Shown here: positions 42,337-53,592 of the stretch, piece by piece
Layout of the letters: each line of letters opens with the position of its first letter
Position numbering within the stretch: position 1 is the stretch's first letter
Origin: Azophilus sp965220425
GTDB lineage: Bacteria; Pseudomonadota; Gammaproteobacteria; Pseudomonadales; Azotimanducaceae
Direction of reading: 5' to 3'
Assembly: GCA_965220425.1 (NCBI GenBank)
Contig: OZ244830.1
Location: forward strand, 2,542,001 to 2,606,000
Length of the DNA stretch: 64,000 bases
The notes under the pieces: model-generated
The model's database searches: none
What the model saw: the letters and a program-made list of their open reading frames with translations, nothing else
What the model was told of the DNA's origin: nothing
Made by a program: the position numbers and the translations under genes

Positions 42337-43450
42337 GGTTCTCGCGGGGGGCGGCGAGGCGCGCCGAGGTCGATTGACGACGGCTCACGGCACGGTCGAG
42401 ACCCCGGTTTTCATGCCTTGCGGCACCTACGGCACGGTCAAGGCCATGGCCCCCGAAGCGCTCCGGCAAGTCGGCACGCAGATTCTGCTGGGCAATACGT
42501 TCCACTTGATGCTGCGCCCGGGCGATGCGGTGATCCGCGACCTGGGCGGTCTGCATCGTTTCATGGGCTGGAACGGCCCGATACTTACCGACAGCGGCGG
42601 TTTCCAGGTGTGGAGCCTCGGCGAGTTGCGCAAAATAGACGAGGAGGGCGTGGAGTTCCGCTCGCCCGTTGACGGCGACCGGGTCCGATTGACGCCTGAG
42701 CGCTCTGTTGAAGTGCAGTGCAACCTGGGCGCGGATATCGTAATGGTGCTCGATGAGTGCACGCCTTATCCGGCAACGGAGGCTGAGGCCCGAACCTCCA
42801 TGGAACTTTCGCTGGACTGGGCCGCGCGTAGCAAGGCGGCTTTCGAGGCAGCGGAGTCCACCGGCGGCGGATTGCTGTTCGGCATCGTCCAGGGCGGCAT
42901 GTTCCGCGAGTTGCGGCAGGCGAGCCTTGCCGGACTGGTCGAGAGCGAATTCGACGGCTACGCCATCGGCGGCCTGTCCGTCGGCGAGCCGAAGGCGGAG
43001 ATGGATGCCGTGTTGCAGGACCTCGTAGCGGAGATGCCCCACGATCGCCCCCGGTACCTGATGGGGGTGGGCACACCCGAAGACCTGGTGCGCGGCGTAC
43101 AGATCGGTATCGACCTGTTCGACTGCGTGATGCCCACCCGCAATGGCCGCAACGGCTACCTGTTCACGAGCCGCGGCATCCTGAAGATCAAGAATGCCCG
43201 GCACCGCACCTCCGACGCTCCGGTGGATGCCGACTGCACCTGCTATACGTGCGCGAACTTCTCCCGAGCCTACCTGCACCACCTCGAACGCTGCGGCGAA
43301 ATGCTCGGCCCCATGCTCATGACGCACCACAACCTGCACTACTACCACGCGTTGATGCATCGTTTGCGCGGGTCTATCGAAACGGGTACATTGCCGAGCC
43401 TCGTCAAAACCCTTCTCGACGGTTGGAATACACAAGATGAGTCTGTTTGA
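42329..43450 (+). CDS. tgt: tRNA-guanine transglycosylase
   Basis: A 373-residue enzyme from ATG 42329. PVFMPCGTYGTVKAM, TDSGGFQVWSLG (active-site Asp region), FGIVQGGMF and GGLSVGEPK are conserved, and the C-terminal CTCYTC plus a following His give the zinc site. It swaps G34 for preQ1 in tRNAs with GUN anticodons. It overlaps queA at the start and yajC by 14 bp at the end. Confidence 0.96.
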   Translation: MFEVLAGGGEARRGRLTTAHGTVETPVFMPCGTYGTVKAMAPEALRQVGTQILLGNTFHLMLRPGDAVIRDLGGLHRFMGWNGPILTDSGGFQVWSLGELRKIDEEGVEFRSPVDGDRVRLTPERSVEVQCNLGADIVMVLDECTPYPATEAEARTSMELSLDWAARSKAAFEAAESTGGGLLFGIVQGGMFRELRQASLAGLVESEFDGYAIGGLSVGEPKAEMDAVLQDLVAEMPHDRPRYLMGVGTPEDLVRGVQIGIDLFDCVMPTRNGRNGYLFTSRGILKIKNARHRTSDAPVDADCTCYTCANFSRAYLHHLERCGEMLGPMLMTHHNLHYYHALMHRLRGSIETGTLPSLVKTLLDGWNTQDESV

Positions 43451-43775
43451 GACAGCCTATGCCGCGGACGGCGACGGGGGAGGCGGTTCGGGCCTTATAA
43501 ACATCCTGTTTCTGGGCGGCTTCGTACTCATTTTCTACTTCCTGCTCATACGTCCCCAGAGCAAGCGCCGCAAGGAACATGCGGCCCTGGTCGCCGGCCT
43601 GTCCAAGGGCGACGAAGTGGTCACCGCCGGCGGCCTGGTCGGCGGCATCACCAAGGTCGAAGACGATTTCGTCAAGGTGCAGCTCGCCTCGAAGATGGAA
43701 GTCCGCGTCCAGAAGAGCGCAGTCAGCGCCACCCTGCCCAAAGGCACCCTGAAATCGCTGGACGAACCGGGCTAG
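43437..43775 (+). CDS. yajC: Preprotein translocase accessory subunit YajC
   Basis: A 112-residue protein with a single N-terminal membrane span (NILFLGGFVLIFYFLLIRPQ) and the cytoplasmic RPQSKRRKEH..L...L.KGDEVVTAGG motif. YajC associates with SecDF. It overlaps the tgt end and is followed by secD after 34 bp. Confidence 0.95.
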   Translation: MSLFETAYAADGDGGGGSGLINILFLGGFVLIFYFLLIRPQSKRRKEHAALVAGLSKGDEVVTAGGLVGGITKVEDDFVKVQLASKMEVRVQKSAVSATLPKGTLKSLDEPG

Positions 43776-43809
43776 GAGGGGGCCGGGATCGAGCCGGGAT
43801 AGTCAACTC

Positions 43810-45725
<1,916 letters not shown>

Positions 45726-45729
<4 letters not shown>

Positions 45730-46646
45730 AGCTGCCGGTCTTCGACTTCATGGGCAAGCGCCGCGTTGCGGGCATCGCCTCGGTCTCCGCGGTCGTGCTT
45801 TCGGTCGGCTTTCTCGTCTTCAGGGGCCTGAATCTGGGGCTCGATTTCACGGGCGGCACCCTCGTGGAAGTGGGTTTCGAGAGGGCGGCCGATCCCGTGG
45901 CCGTCAGAACCCGGTTGGAGTCGGCCGGGTTCGTCGACGGCGTGGTTCAACACTTCGGCACCGACCGGGACATCCTGATCCGCATGCCGCCGCAACCGGG
46001 TACCGACCAGGCGATGCTGGGCGACCGCATCCTGGCGGCTATCCGGGAGGATGCGCCCGGCGCCGTCATGCGCCAGTCGAACTTCGTGGGGCCGGTGGTC
46101 GGCGAGGAACTGGCGGAGAGCGCGGGGCTTGCCATCCTGACCGCGCTCGGCGTGGTGATGCTCTATATCCTGTTCCGCTTCACCAAGCAGTTCGCAGTGG
46201 GCGCGGTAGTGGCCCTGGCACACGACGTGGCGGTTGTGCTCGGAATTTTCTCGATATTCGGCTGGAACTTCAACCTGCCCGTGGTGGCGGCCATCCTGGC
46301 GGTGGTGGGCTATTCGCTCAACGACACCATCGTCGTCTCCGACCGCATCCGCGAGAACTTCCGCACGATCCGCAAGGGCTCGTCGGTCGATGTCATCAAC
46401 ACCTCGCTCAACCAGATCCTGGGCCGGACGCTGGTTACCTCGCTGACCACCCTGTTCGTGCTGCTTGCGCTCCTCATCGCCGGAGGGGAGGGCATCCGCG
46501 GTTTTGCCGCCGCGCTCACCATCGGCGTGATGGTCGGCACCTATTCGTCGATCTATGTGGCGGCGAACATGCTGGTGCTCATGCACATCTCCAGGGAAGA
46601 TCTGGTGGTCCCGGAGAAAGAGCGGGACAAGGACACGTATCCTTGA
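45726..46646 (+). CDS. secF: Protein translocase subunit SecF
   Basis: A 306-residue protein with six spans; GLNLGLDFTGGTLVEV opens the periplasmic part, and GYSLNDTIVVSDRIREN is the conserved motif in span 4. ATG 45726 overlaps the secD stop in ATGA. This ends the queA-tgt-yajC-secD-secF operon. Confidence 0.96.
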
Positions 46647-46656
46647 CCGGCAGTGC

Positions 46657-46685
46657 TGACCGGGCGATGAAAACAGCCCGGGTCA
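46657..46685 (+). terminator. Hairpin after secF
   Basis: TGACCGGGC, 10-nt loop, GCCCGGGTCA with one bulged G. No T-run follows, so it is not a canonical intrinsic terminator, but it lies 10 bp after the last gene of the sec operon and before the convergent iscS gene. Confidence 0.4.
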
Positions 46686-46832
46686 CAGGGTCGGATTCGG
46701 TACCGCGGCATCCGATAACGGCGCTACTTGAGGCGTGGATCGGCGGGAAGGCGGTGAGCCCAGGCATCCCGACTGTCTGCCCGATCACGTTGATGCCGCA
46801 GGCGGCGCCGGCTCACTTGGCCGATCTGCCGG

Positions 46833-47990
46833 TCAGGCAAGGGCTTCGCGGGCCTGCAGTCCGCCAACCACATCGGCCACCCTGCCGGCGGCGTAGTCCA
46901 CGTCGTCCCCGCTGGTATAGCGGCCGATGCTGAAGCGCAGGCTCGCATGGGCCAGGTCGTCCGGCACGCCCAGGGCGCGCAGCACATAGGAAGGTTCGAC
47001 ACTCGCGGAGGTGCAGGCGGAGCCGCTGGAAACCGCGACATCGTCCAGCGCCAGCAACAGGGTCTCGCCGTCCACGCCCGCGAAGGCCACGTTCAGGCAA
47101 CCCGGCAGCCGGCGATGCTCATCGCCGTTCAACACGGCGCCGGGGACCTGTTTGAGCAGCGACCAGAGCCGGCGGCGCAGTTTCAGAATGCGTTCGTTCT
47201 CCGTGTCCATCTCCCGCCGCATGATGTCGCAGGCCTCGCCCATGCCGACAACCTGGTGGGTGGGCAGGGTTCCGGAACGCATGCCGCGCTCGTGACCGCC
47301 GCCGTGTATCTGGGCATCGAGCCGCACCGGCGGGTTGCGGCGCACGTAAAGGGCGCCGACGCCCTTGGGACCGTAGATCTTGTGCCCGGAAAGGCTGATC
47401 AGATCGATGGGCATGGCTTGCGTGTCCAGGGGTATCTTGCCGGCGCTCTGGGCGGCGTCCACGTGCATGAGCACGCCCTCTTTCCTGCAAACGGCCGCCA
47501 CGGCCGCGACATCGTTGACAACGCCGATCTCGTTGTTGGCATGCATCAGGGAGACGAGCAGGGTGTCGGGCCGCAGGGCATCGGCGACCTGTTCAGCCGT
47601 AACGATTCCGTCCGTCCCCGGCGCCAGGTAGGTGACCTCGAAGCCCCGGTTTTCCAGGTAGGCGCAGGTATCGAGTACCGCCTTGTGCTCGATGGCGCCG
47701 GTGACGATATGCCGCCGGCTTGCGCCTTCCGCCGCGCCCTTGATGGCCAGGTTGTCCGACTCGGTGGCGCCGGAGGTCCAGACGATCTCCCTGGGGTCGG
47801 CGTTGACCAGGCGCGCCACCTGTGCCCGCGCCTCCTCGACCGCTTCCTCGGCCTGCCACCCGTAGACATGGCTCTTCGATGCCGGGTTGCCGAAGTTGCC
47901 TCCGGCGACCAGGCACCGCTCCATCTTGCGGGCGACCCGGGCATCGACCGGGGTCGTGGCCGCATAGTCGAGATAGACGGCTTTCTTCAT
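46833..47990 (-). CDS. iscS: Cysteine desulfurase
   Basis: A 385-residue PLP enzyme. VYLDYAATTPVD at the start, SLSGHKIYGPKG with the PLP lysine, HGGGHERGMRSGTLP, and SSGSACTSASVEPSYVL with the persulfide cysteine. The loop length is that of group I (IscS/NifS). It supplies sulfur for Fe-S clusters and tRNA thiolation. iscR lies upstream on the same strand, separated by the MITE-like element; iscU does not follow. Confidence 0.94.
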   Translation of the reverse strand: MKKAVYLDYAATTPVDARVARKMERCLVAGGNFGNPASKSHVYGWQAEEAVEEARAQVARLVNADPREIVWTSGATESDNLAIKGAAEGASRRHIVTGAIEHKAVLDTCAYLENRGFEVTYLAPGTDGIVTAEQVADALRPDTLLVSLMHANNEIGVVNDVAAVAAVCRKEGVLMHVDAAQSAGKIPLDTQAMPIDLISLSGHKIYGPKGVGALYVRRNPPVRLDAQIHGGGHERGMRSGTLPTHQVVGMGEACDIMRREMDTENERILKLRRRLWSLLKQVPGAVLNGDEHRRLPGCLNVAFAGVDGETLLLALDDVAVSSGSACTSASVEPSYVLRALGVPDDLAHASLRFSIGRYTSGDDVDYAAGRVADVVGGLQAREALA

Positions 47991-47996
47991 CGCAAG

Positions 47997-48165
47997 GCCT
48001 AGTGCTCCGTCAAGCCAAAATCTACGGGTAGGCGCATGGGATTTTTGGTTCCTGGCAAGGCGCGACGACGCCGCATGGCAGGCCCCATGCAAGGAGGAGC
48101 AACGCAGTCAGGGGCCAAAAAGACCCGCGAATACCCGTAGATTTTGGCTTGACGGAGCACTAGGC
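47997..48165. mobile_element. MITE-like palindromic element between iscR and iscS
   Basis: 169 bp with perfect 34-bp inverted ends (47997-48030 and 48132-48165), beginning GCCTAGTGCTCCGTCAAGCC and ending with its exact complement. The centre (48031-48131) has further imperfect symmetry. No open frame for a transposase is present. Each end contains CTAG, the kind of palindromic target used by some IS5-related elements; a separate target duplication cannot be made out. Its right end touches the TAG stop of iscR. It is probably non-autonomous. Confidence 0.85.
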
Positions 48166-48632
48166 TAAATGGCGCGAGTTGCGATCAGCCCTTCGGCCAG
48201 CCTGTCCTGCCGGTGCGCTATGGACTGGACTTCGCTACGCGCCACCAGGCTTGCGAGCGTGATTCCTTTCAGAAACGAGTCGATTTCGATGGACAGATCG
48301 GCCCAAAGATCGTGGGTCAGGCAGGTCAGGCCATCCTGGCAATCCGCGGCGCCGTGACACCGGGTTGCGTCCACCCCTTCCCCGGCGGCGGCGATGATGT
48401 CGGAGACATTGATCGACCCGGCGTCGCTCTTCAGCCGGTAGCCGCCGCCCGGTCCGCGCAGGCTTACGAGCAGGTCGGCGTGCTTGAGCTTGCCGAACAA
48501 CTGTTCGAGATAGGATGAGGAAATGCCCTGCCGGTTGGCGATATCCGCGACGCTGACCGGACCCTTGTCGCGGTGCAGGGCAATATCGAGCATGGCGGTT
48601 ACGGCGTAGCGGCCCCGGGTTGTCAGGCGCAT
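48165..48632 (-). CDS. iscR: Fe-S cluster regulator IscR
   Basis: A 155-residue Rrf2-family regulator. MRLTTRGRYAVTAMLDIAL, the helix-turn-helix QGISSSYLEQLFGKL, GPGGGYRL wing, and three cluster-binding cysteines in RCHGAADCQDGLTCLTH. With a [2Fe-2S] cluster it represses the isc operon. iscS follows after the mobile element. The last bases, including the C of the complement of the stop, lie at the element's edge. Confidence 0.95.
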   Translation of the reverse strand: MRLTTRGRYAVTAMLDIALHRDKGPVSVADIANRQGISSSYLEQLFGKLKHADLLVSLRGPGGGYRLKSDAGSINVSDIIAAAGEGVDATRCHGAADCQDGLTCLTHDLWADLSIEIDSFLKGITLASLVARSEVQSIAHRQDRLAEGLIATRAI

Positions 48633-48708
48633 GGCGAATACGGCGGCGGTTGACCGGAACTCCCTGAATCTCGCGGCCGAGTATGCAATACCCGACTAAA
48701 ACGGTCCA

Positions 48709-49485
48709 CTATTTCGCGAACGGATCCCCCGACGGGTCCCCGAGCGGGTTCCCTGACGGCGCCGCGGCCGGGTCGCGCCTGCCGAAATGGGTCAGTATGC
48801 CCCGCAGCATGCCGACTTCGGTTTGGTCGAGCTGCACGCGGGAAAACATTCGCCGCAACCGCGTAAGGGTCTGTCCCGGATTGACCGGGTCGAGGAAATC
48901 CGTCTCCGTCAGCAACCCCTCCAGATGGCCGAGCAGCGCTTCCACCGCCGCCGCCGTCGCCGGAGCCCTGTCCCAGGGAGGCGGCTGCGCCCTTTCCTCT
49001 CCGGCTTGCCGAAAGATCTCGTAGGCCACCACCTGCACGGCCATGGCGAGGTTCAGGGACGGATAATCCGGCGATGCCGGAATCTGCAGGTGCTTGTTGC
49101 AGCGCCGCAGTTCATCGTTGGTCAGACCGCTCGTCTCGCGTCCGAACAGCACCGCCACCTCGCCCGCGTGCGCTTGCCGAACGATCTCCGCCGTCACCTC
49201 GCGAATGTCTCCGGCGGGCCAGGGAATTCGCCGCTGGCGGGCACTCGTTGCGACCACCCAGCAGCATTCCGCGATTGCGGTTTTCAGGTCATCGAATACG
49301 CGGCAGCGGTCGATGACATCGCCGGCGCCTGCCGCCCGCCATTGTGCCTGGGGATCGGGAAAACGATGCGGATTAACCAGCGCCAGGTGCCCGATTCCCA
49401 TGGTTTTCATGGCCCGGGCGGCGGCGCCGATGTTACCCGGATGGCTCGGTTCCACCAGCACGATGCGGATGTTCTGCAAACTCAT
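48709..49485 (-). CDS. trmJ: tRNA (cytidine/uridine-2'-O-)-methyltransferase
   Basis: A 258-residue SPOUT methyltransferase. IRIVLVEPSHPGNIGAAARAMKTMG, VALVNP-type strand, AVLFGRETSGLTNDEL and PSLNLAMAVQVVAYE make the knotted SAM site. TrmJ methylates position 32 of several tRNAs. The tail after residue 240 (PSGNPLGDPSGDPF) is a short repeat and looks disordered. It is just upstream of iscR on the same strand and divergent from suhB across 20 bp. Confidence 0.93.
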   Translation of the reverse strand: MSLQNIRIVLVEPSHPGNIGAAARAMKTMGIGHLALVNPHRFPDPQAQWRAAGAGDVIDRCRVFDDLKTAIAECCWVVATSARQRRIPWPAGDIREVTAEIVRQAHAGEVAVLFGRETSGLTNDELRRCNKHLQIPASPDYPSLNLAMAVQVVAYEIFRQAGEERAQPPPWDRAPATAAAVEALLGHLEGLLTETDFLDPVNPGQTLTRLRRMFSRVQLDQTEVGMLRGILTHFGRRDPAAAPSGNPLGDPSGDPFAK

Positions 49486-49505
49486 GTGCTGTAGGCTAAC
49501 GGTCC

Positions 49506-50291
49506 ATGCATCCCATGGCCAACACCGCTTTGCGCGCTGCCCGCCGCGCGGGGCAGATCCTGCTCCAGGGGATGGACCGCCTCGACCGGATTCATGTGGA
49601 GGAAAAGGCGCCCAACGACTTCGTCTCCAGTATCGATTTTCAGGCCGAGGACGCCATCGCGGAGATGTTGCGCAAGGGGTACCCGGACCTCGCCATTCAG
49701 GGAGAGGAACGGGGCCTGGCCGGTCCGGATGGCGCCGAGGCGACCTGGATCGTCGATCCTCTCGACGGCACCCTCAACTACCTGTGCGGTATCCCTCACT
49801 TCGCCGTTTCCATTGCCCTTAAACGCGGCCGCCACATCGAACACGGGGTGATCGTCGATCCGGTTCGCAACGAGGAGTGGGTGGCGAGCCGCGGCGCCGG
49901 TGCGCACCTGAACGGAAGACGCATCCGCGTGAGCCCGGTTCAGCGACTCGACAATGCGGTATTGGCGACGGGGATTCCGCCTGGCGCCAGGGGACGCATG
50001 GAAGAGTACATGGCGGCGCTCAGGCACTTCATGGAGCAGTGCCGGAGTGTGCGCAGGCAGGGTTCGGCTGCCCTGGATCTGGCTTATACGGCAGCCGGTC
50101 GAGTCGACGCGTTTCTGGAGATCGGCCTGTCCCCTTGGGATGTCGCGGCCGGCGCGCTTCTTGTCCGTGAAGCCGGGGGATTCGTCGGCGACCTCAACGG
50201 CGGCGACACCTGGCTCGAAACCGGCGACATCGTTGCCGCCAACCCCAAGTGCTTCAAGGCAGTGATCGCCCGGGTACGCGCACACGCCTGA
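49506..50291 (+). CDS. suhB: Inositol-1-monophosphatase
   Basis: A 261-residue Mg2+-dependent phosphatase. NDFVSSIDFQAEDAI, QGEERG, WIVDPLDGTLNYLCGIPHF and the late SPWDVAAGALLVREAGG provide the acidic metal ligands. In gammaproteobacteria SuhB also takes part in rRNA transcription antitermination. Start ATG 49506; ATG 49515 also fits. Divergent from trmJ. Confidence 0.94.
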   Translation: MHPMANTALRAARRAGQILLQGMDRLDRIHVEEKAPNDFVSSIDFQAEDAIAEMLRKGYPDLAIQGEERGLAGPDGAEATWIVDPLDGTLNYLCGIPHFAVSIALKRGRHIEHGVIVDPVRNEEWVASRGAGAHLNGRRIRVSPVQRLDNAVLATGIPPGARGRMEEYMAALRHFMEQCRSVRRQGSAALDLAYTAAGRVDAFLEIGLSPWDVAAGALLVREAGGFVGDLNGGDTWLETGDIVAANPKCFKAVIARVRAHA

Positions 50292-50385
50292 CCCATTGCC
50301 GCCGCTTGCAGGCCCTGGCGCCCGGGGGTTGTACGCCAATCGCCTGGTTGACCGACGGAATCTGTGGGCTGCCGCGGCAAGCGCG

Positions 50386-50391
50386 TATAAT
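50386..50391 (+). promoter_or_regulatory. -10 element TATAAT upstream of ndk
   Basis: Perfect TATAAT, 65 bp before the ndk ATG. No good -35 at 16-18 bp (TGTGGG at 50363-50368). A TTGACC at 50348-50353 is too far for the same promoter. Confidence 0.5.
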
Positions 50392-50456
50392 ACGCCGCCG
50401 TCCGGATACGCCGGCATTCCGAACCCGGCGCAATACAACCCATTGCGGAGCGATAC

Positions 50457-50894
50457 ATGGCCGTCGAGCGCACCTTGTCCATTATCAAGCCGGATGCCGT
50501 CGCCAGGAACCTGATCGGCGAGATCTACACCCGGTTTGAGACTGCGGGCTTGACGATCGTGGCGTCGCGAATGCTCCATCTCGATCGGCAGGCGGCGGCC
50601 GGATTCTACGCGGAACACGAAGGCAGGCCGTTCTATCCGGGGCTGTGTGCCTACATGACTTCGGGCCCGATCATGGTGCAGGTGCTCGAGGGCGAGGGGG
50701 CGGTCGGACTGAACCGCAGGCTCATGGGCGCGACCCATCCGCGCGAGGCGGAGCCCGGCACCATTCGTGCGGATTTCGCCGAGTCGATCGATGCCAATTC
50801 GGTGCACGGCTCCGACTCACAGCGATCCGCGGCACGGGAAGTCGCCTATTTTTTCGACGCCTCGGAAATTCACCCGCGGAGTGGCGGTGCCTGA
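50457..50894 (+). CDS. ndk: Nucleoside diphosphate kinase
   Basis: A 145-residue kinase. ERTLSIIKPDAVARN at the start, YMTSGPIMVQVLEGE, and the active-site ANSVHGSDS with the phosphorylated His. It balances NTP pools. It ends in rlmN (8-bp overlap), giving the usual ndk-rlmN order. Confidence 0.96.
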   Translation: MAVERTLSIIKPDAVARNLIGEIYTRFETAGLTIVASRMLHLDRQAAAGFYAEHEGRPFYPGLCAYMTSGPIMVQVLEGEGAVGLNRRLMGATHPREAEPGTIRADFAESIDANSVHGSDSQRSAAREVAYFFDASEIHPRSGGA

Positions 50895-51984
50895 ACGAAT
50901 CAACCTGTTCGACTACGATCGCACTGGACTCGAGGCTTTTTTTCAAGACGCGGGCCACAGGCCGTTTCGTGCCCGGCAGGTGATGAAATGGGTCTACCAT
51001 CGGGGGCTGCTCGATCCTCTAAGCATGACCGATCTCTCCAGGAACCTGCGCGGCTGGATTGGGGAGACGGCCGGTTTCGCACCGCCCGAGGTATCGGCCC
51101 GGCGGCAATCGCTGGACGGTACCGTCAAGTGGGTGGTCCGGGTAGCGAACGGTAATTGCGTCGAATCGGTACTGATTCCCGATCGGGGGCGCAACACCTT
51201 GTGCGTCTCGTCCCAGGTCGGCTGCGTGCTTGACTGCAGCTTCTGCGCGACCGGCAAACAGGGATTCAGCGGCAATCTGACCACCGCCGATATCGTTGGC
51301 CAGGTCTGGCTTGCCAATGAGGAGTTGCGCCAACGGGGAGAAGCGGTCAGCAATGTAGTGTTCATGGGCATGGGCGAGCCGCTTCTGAACGTCGATGCGG
51401 TGCTGCGCGCCTCCAGCCTCATGATGGACGACCTGGCGTTCGGGATATCGAAGCGGCGTGTGACAATTTCCACGGCGGGCGTGGTTCCCGCTATCCACGC
51501 ACTGGCCGAGCGGTCGGACGTGTCCCTGGCTGTATCCCTGCACGCCCCCAACGATGAGTTGAGAAATATCCTGGTGCCGTTGAACCGGAAATACCCGATT
51601 GCGGAATTGCTGGCCGCGTGCAACCGCTACGTGCAGGGTCTCGGCGAACGGCGCGTACTGACGATGGAATACACGTTGTTGAAGGGCGTGAATGACGGAA
51701 TCGAGCACGCGCGGGAACTTGCCGAGCTCTTGCGCCCCGTTCGCTGCAAGATCAACCTGATCCCGTTCAATCCGTTTCCGGCGTCGGGCTACGAGCGGCC
51801 GGACAACGAGACCGTTCGAACCTTTCAGAAGACGCTGATGGATGCCGGTCTGGCGGCCATGCTGAGAGCCACCCGCGGCCATGACATCGATGCGGCCTGC
51901 GGACAGTTGACGGGCCGGGTCGCCGACCGTACCCGCCGCCAGGCCCGGTATCTGGCGCGGGTCGTTGCAAGCCAGGGGATCTGA
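50887..51984 (+). CDS. rlmN: 23S rRNA (A2503-C2) / tRNA (A37-C2) methyltransferase
   Basis: A 365-residue radical SAM enzyme. CVLDCSFCATG gives the CxxxCxxC [4Fe-4S] site, GMGEPLLN and STAGVVP are standard, and the C-terminal RATRGHDIDAACGQL holds the second active-site Cys. GTG 50887 is 5 nt after GGAG; a GTG at 50881 would give two more residues. It overlaps ndk. Confidence 0.95.
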   Translation: MPERINLFDYDRTGLEAFFQDAGHRPFRARQVMKWVYHRGLLDPLSMTDLSRNLRGWIGETAGFAPPEVSARRQSLDGTVKWVVRVANGNCVESVLIPDRGRNTLCVSSQVGCVLDCSFCATGKQGFSGNLTTADIVGQVWLANEELRQRGEAVSNVVFMGMGEPLLNVDAVLRASSLMMDDLAFGISKRRVTISTAGVVPAIHALAERSDVSLAVSLHAPNDELRNILVPLNRKYPIAELLAACNRYVQGLGERRVLTMEYTLLKGVNDGIEHARELAELLRPVRCKINLIPFNPFPASGYERPDNETVRTFQKTLMDAGLAAMLRATRGHDIDAACGQLTGRVADRTRRQARYLARVVASQGI

Positions 51985-51985
51985 C

Positions 51986-52606
51986 ATGAGCGGCGGCCGA
52001 GCAGGCGTACGGCGCACGGGGGTGGGCGGCCTCGTAATCGTATTGGCCTGTTTCTGGGGATGCGCAGCCAGTGGCGCCGACGGAGGCGTGGCTCCCGCAT
52101 CCACCGTGACCCGGGCGCAAGCACATCTGGATCTGGCTCGCGGCTATCTCGATGCGGGCAACCTCGCCCGTGCCCGCGGACCGCTGCTGCGTGCACTGGA
52201 ACTCGACCCCGAACGGGTGGAGGCGCACGTTCTGGCGGGCGTGCTGTACGAACGCGAGCAGGAAGCGGAGTTGGCCGAGCGCCATTTCAAAATCGCTCTC
52301 GAACTGAATCCCGCCGATCCCCAGGCTCTGAACAACTATGGCGCCTTCCTTTATGGGCAAGGGCGGTTCCAGGCTGCATTGAGGCCGTTGTGCCGCGCCG
52401 TTCGGAGTACGGGCTACCGCCTGCGCGCCCAGGCGTACGAGAATCTCGGGCTGACCGAGCTTGCGCTCGGCCGCACCGATGCCGCAAGGCTCGCATTCGA
52501 GCGCGCCCTGCACCTCGGCGGCGCGCAGGGCGCCACGGCACGGTCCGCGAACCACGCGGAATGGCTCCGGATACGAAGTCAGCAGGCGATTTCATCGTGC
52601 CGGTAG
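51986..52606 (+). CDS. PilF/PilW-like TPR lipoprotein
   Basis: A 206-residue protein with an N-terminal hydrophobic segment ending LACFWGC (possible lipobox) and TPRs: HLDLARGYLDAGNLARARGPL, AHVLAGVLYEREQEAELAERHF, ALNNYGAFLYGQGRFQAAL. This is the pilotin type that helps assemble the type IV pilus secretin PilQ. It is shorter than usual PilF (about 250), as its end overlaps rodZ by 46 bp. It follows rlmN by 1 bp, a conserved order. Confidence 0.85.
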   Translation: MSGGRAGVRRTGVGGLVIVLACFWGCAASGADGGVAPASTVTRAQAHLDLARGYLDAGNLARARGPLLRALELDPERVEAHVLAGVLYEREQEAELAERHFKIALELNPADPQALNNYGAFLYGQGRFQAALRPLCRAVRSTGYRLRAQAYENLGLTELALGRTDAARLAFERALHLGGAQGATARSANHAEWLRIRSQQAISSCR

Positions 52607-53589
52607 ACGAGACGACCACGGGCGACGTGCGGGACCCGGGCGCGACGCTGCGGGCCGCTCGCGAGGCAACCGGCCTGTCCGTTCCGGAGATCGCGGCGCG
52701 GTTGAAATTGACCGTGCGGCTGATCGAGGCGATCGAGGCGAACGATCGGCGGCGATTTCCGCCAACGGTCTATCTGCGAGGATATGTTCGGAACTACGCC
52801 AGGCTGCTGGGCCTCGACCCGGAGCCCCTGATCGAAGCATACGCCCTGGAACAGCCCTCGGCGCTGCAACAGGGTGTCGCCGAGCCGCGCTCGCGCTTGA
52901 GCATAGCGGGGTATCGGCCGCTGGTGGTGGCGGCCGCGGCTGGCGGTCTGATGGCCGCGGTTTTGCTCGTATTGCTGGTCTTGCTGTGGCCGGCTGACGA
53001 GAACCCCGGCCCTGCAGACGCCGAGGCGGCGAAATCGTCGATTGAGGCGACACCCGGCATTGCCGGCCGGGGCGATGCCTCGGACGGCACGGTTCCCGAA
53101 TCGAGGGCTCCAGTGGCAGAGGGCTCGCCGGCTACCGGGTCGGACGCCTTGGCGTCTGCACAAGCGGGGTCGCCGGAGGTCATCGCCGAGGCCGCCGCGG
53201 CCGGCGACAACTTGACGGGAGCGGTTGCGGCGGGCGCACCGGGTTCCGGTGACGGCGTTGCCCAGAACCTTTCGCCGGCGGAAGACGGTGCGGAAACCAC
53301 CGGCGCCGGCGTCGATCTGCTTCGTGTCCGTCACCTGTCCCCGCCCGGAGACGAGGAGTTGTGGTTCGATTTCGCGGAGGACTGCTGGGTGGAAGTCTTC
53401 GATACGGAGGGGGAAGTCCTGTACCAGAACCTGCTGCGCCGGCGCCAGAGTTTGCGTCTCGTCGGCGCCGGACCTTTTCAGATCCGGCTCGGCTATGCGC
53501 CGGGTGTGACGTTGGAGTACAACGGCAAACCGGTGCCCTTGGCGCCGCACACGCGGAACAACGTGGCGTTGCTGGTGGTGGGACAGTGA
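52561..53589 (+). CDS. rodZ: Cytoskeleton protein RodZ
   Basis: A 342-residue membrane protein: helix-turn-helix domain (LRAAREATGLSVPEIAARLKL, PPTVYLRGYVRNYARLL), a membrane span at about residues 120-140, a Pro/Ala/Glu-rich periplasmic linker of about 100 residues, and a C-terminal DUF4115 beta domain (ELWFDFAEDCWVEV). RodZ links MreB to the elongasome. ATG 52561 is used; GTG 52597 is an alternative. Here hisS follows directly, with no ispG between. Confidence 0.88.
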   Translation: MAPDTKSAGDFIVPVDETTTGDVRDPGATLRAAREATGLSVPEIAARLKLTVRLIEAIEANDRRRFPPTVYLRGYVRNYARLLGLDPEPLIEAYALEQPSALQQGVAEPRSRLSIAGYRPLVVAAAAGGLMAAVLLVLLVLLWPADENPGPADAEAAKSSIEATPGIAGRGDASDGTVPESRAPVAEGSPATGSDALASAQAGSPEVIAEAAAAGDNLTGAVAAGAPGSGDGVAQNLSPAEDGAETTGAGVDLLRVRHLSPPGDEELWFDFAEDCWVEVFDTEGEVLYQNLLRRRQSLRLVGAGPFQIRLGYAPGVTLEYNGKPVPLAPHTRNNVALLVVGQ

Positions 53590-53592
53590 CCG

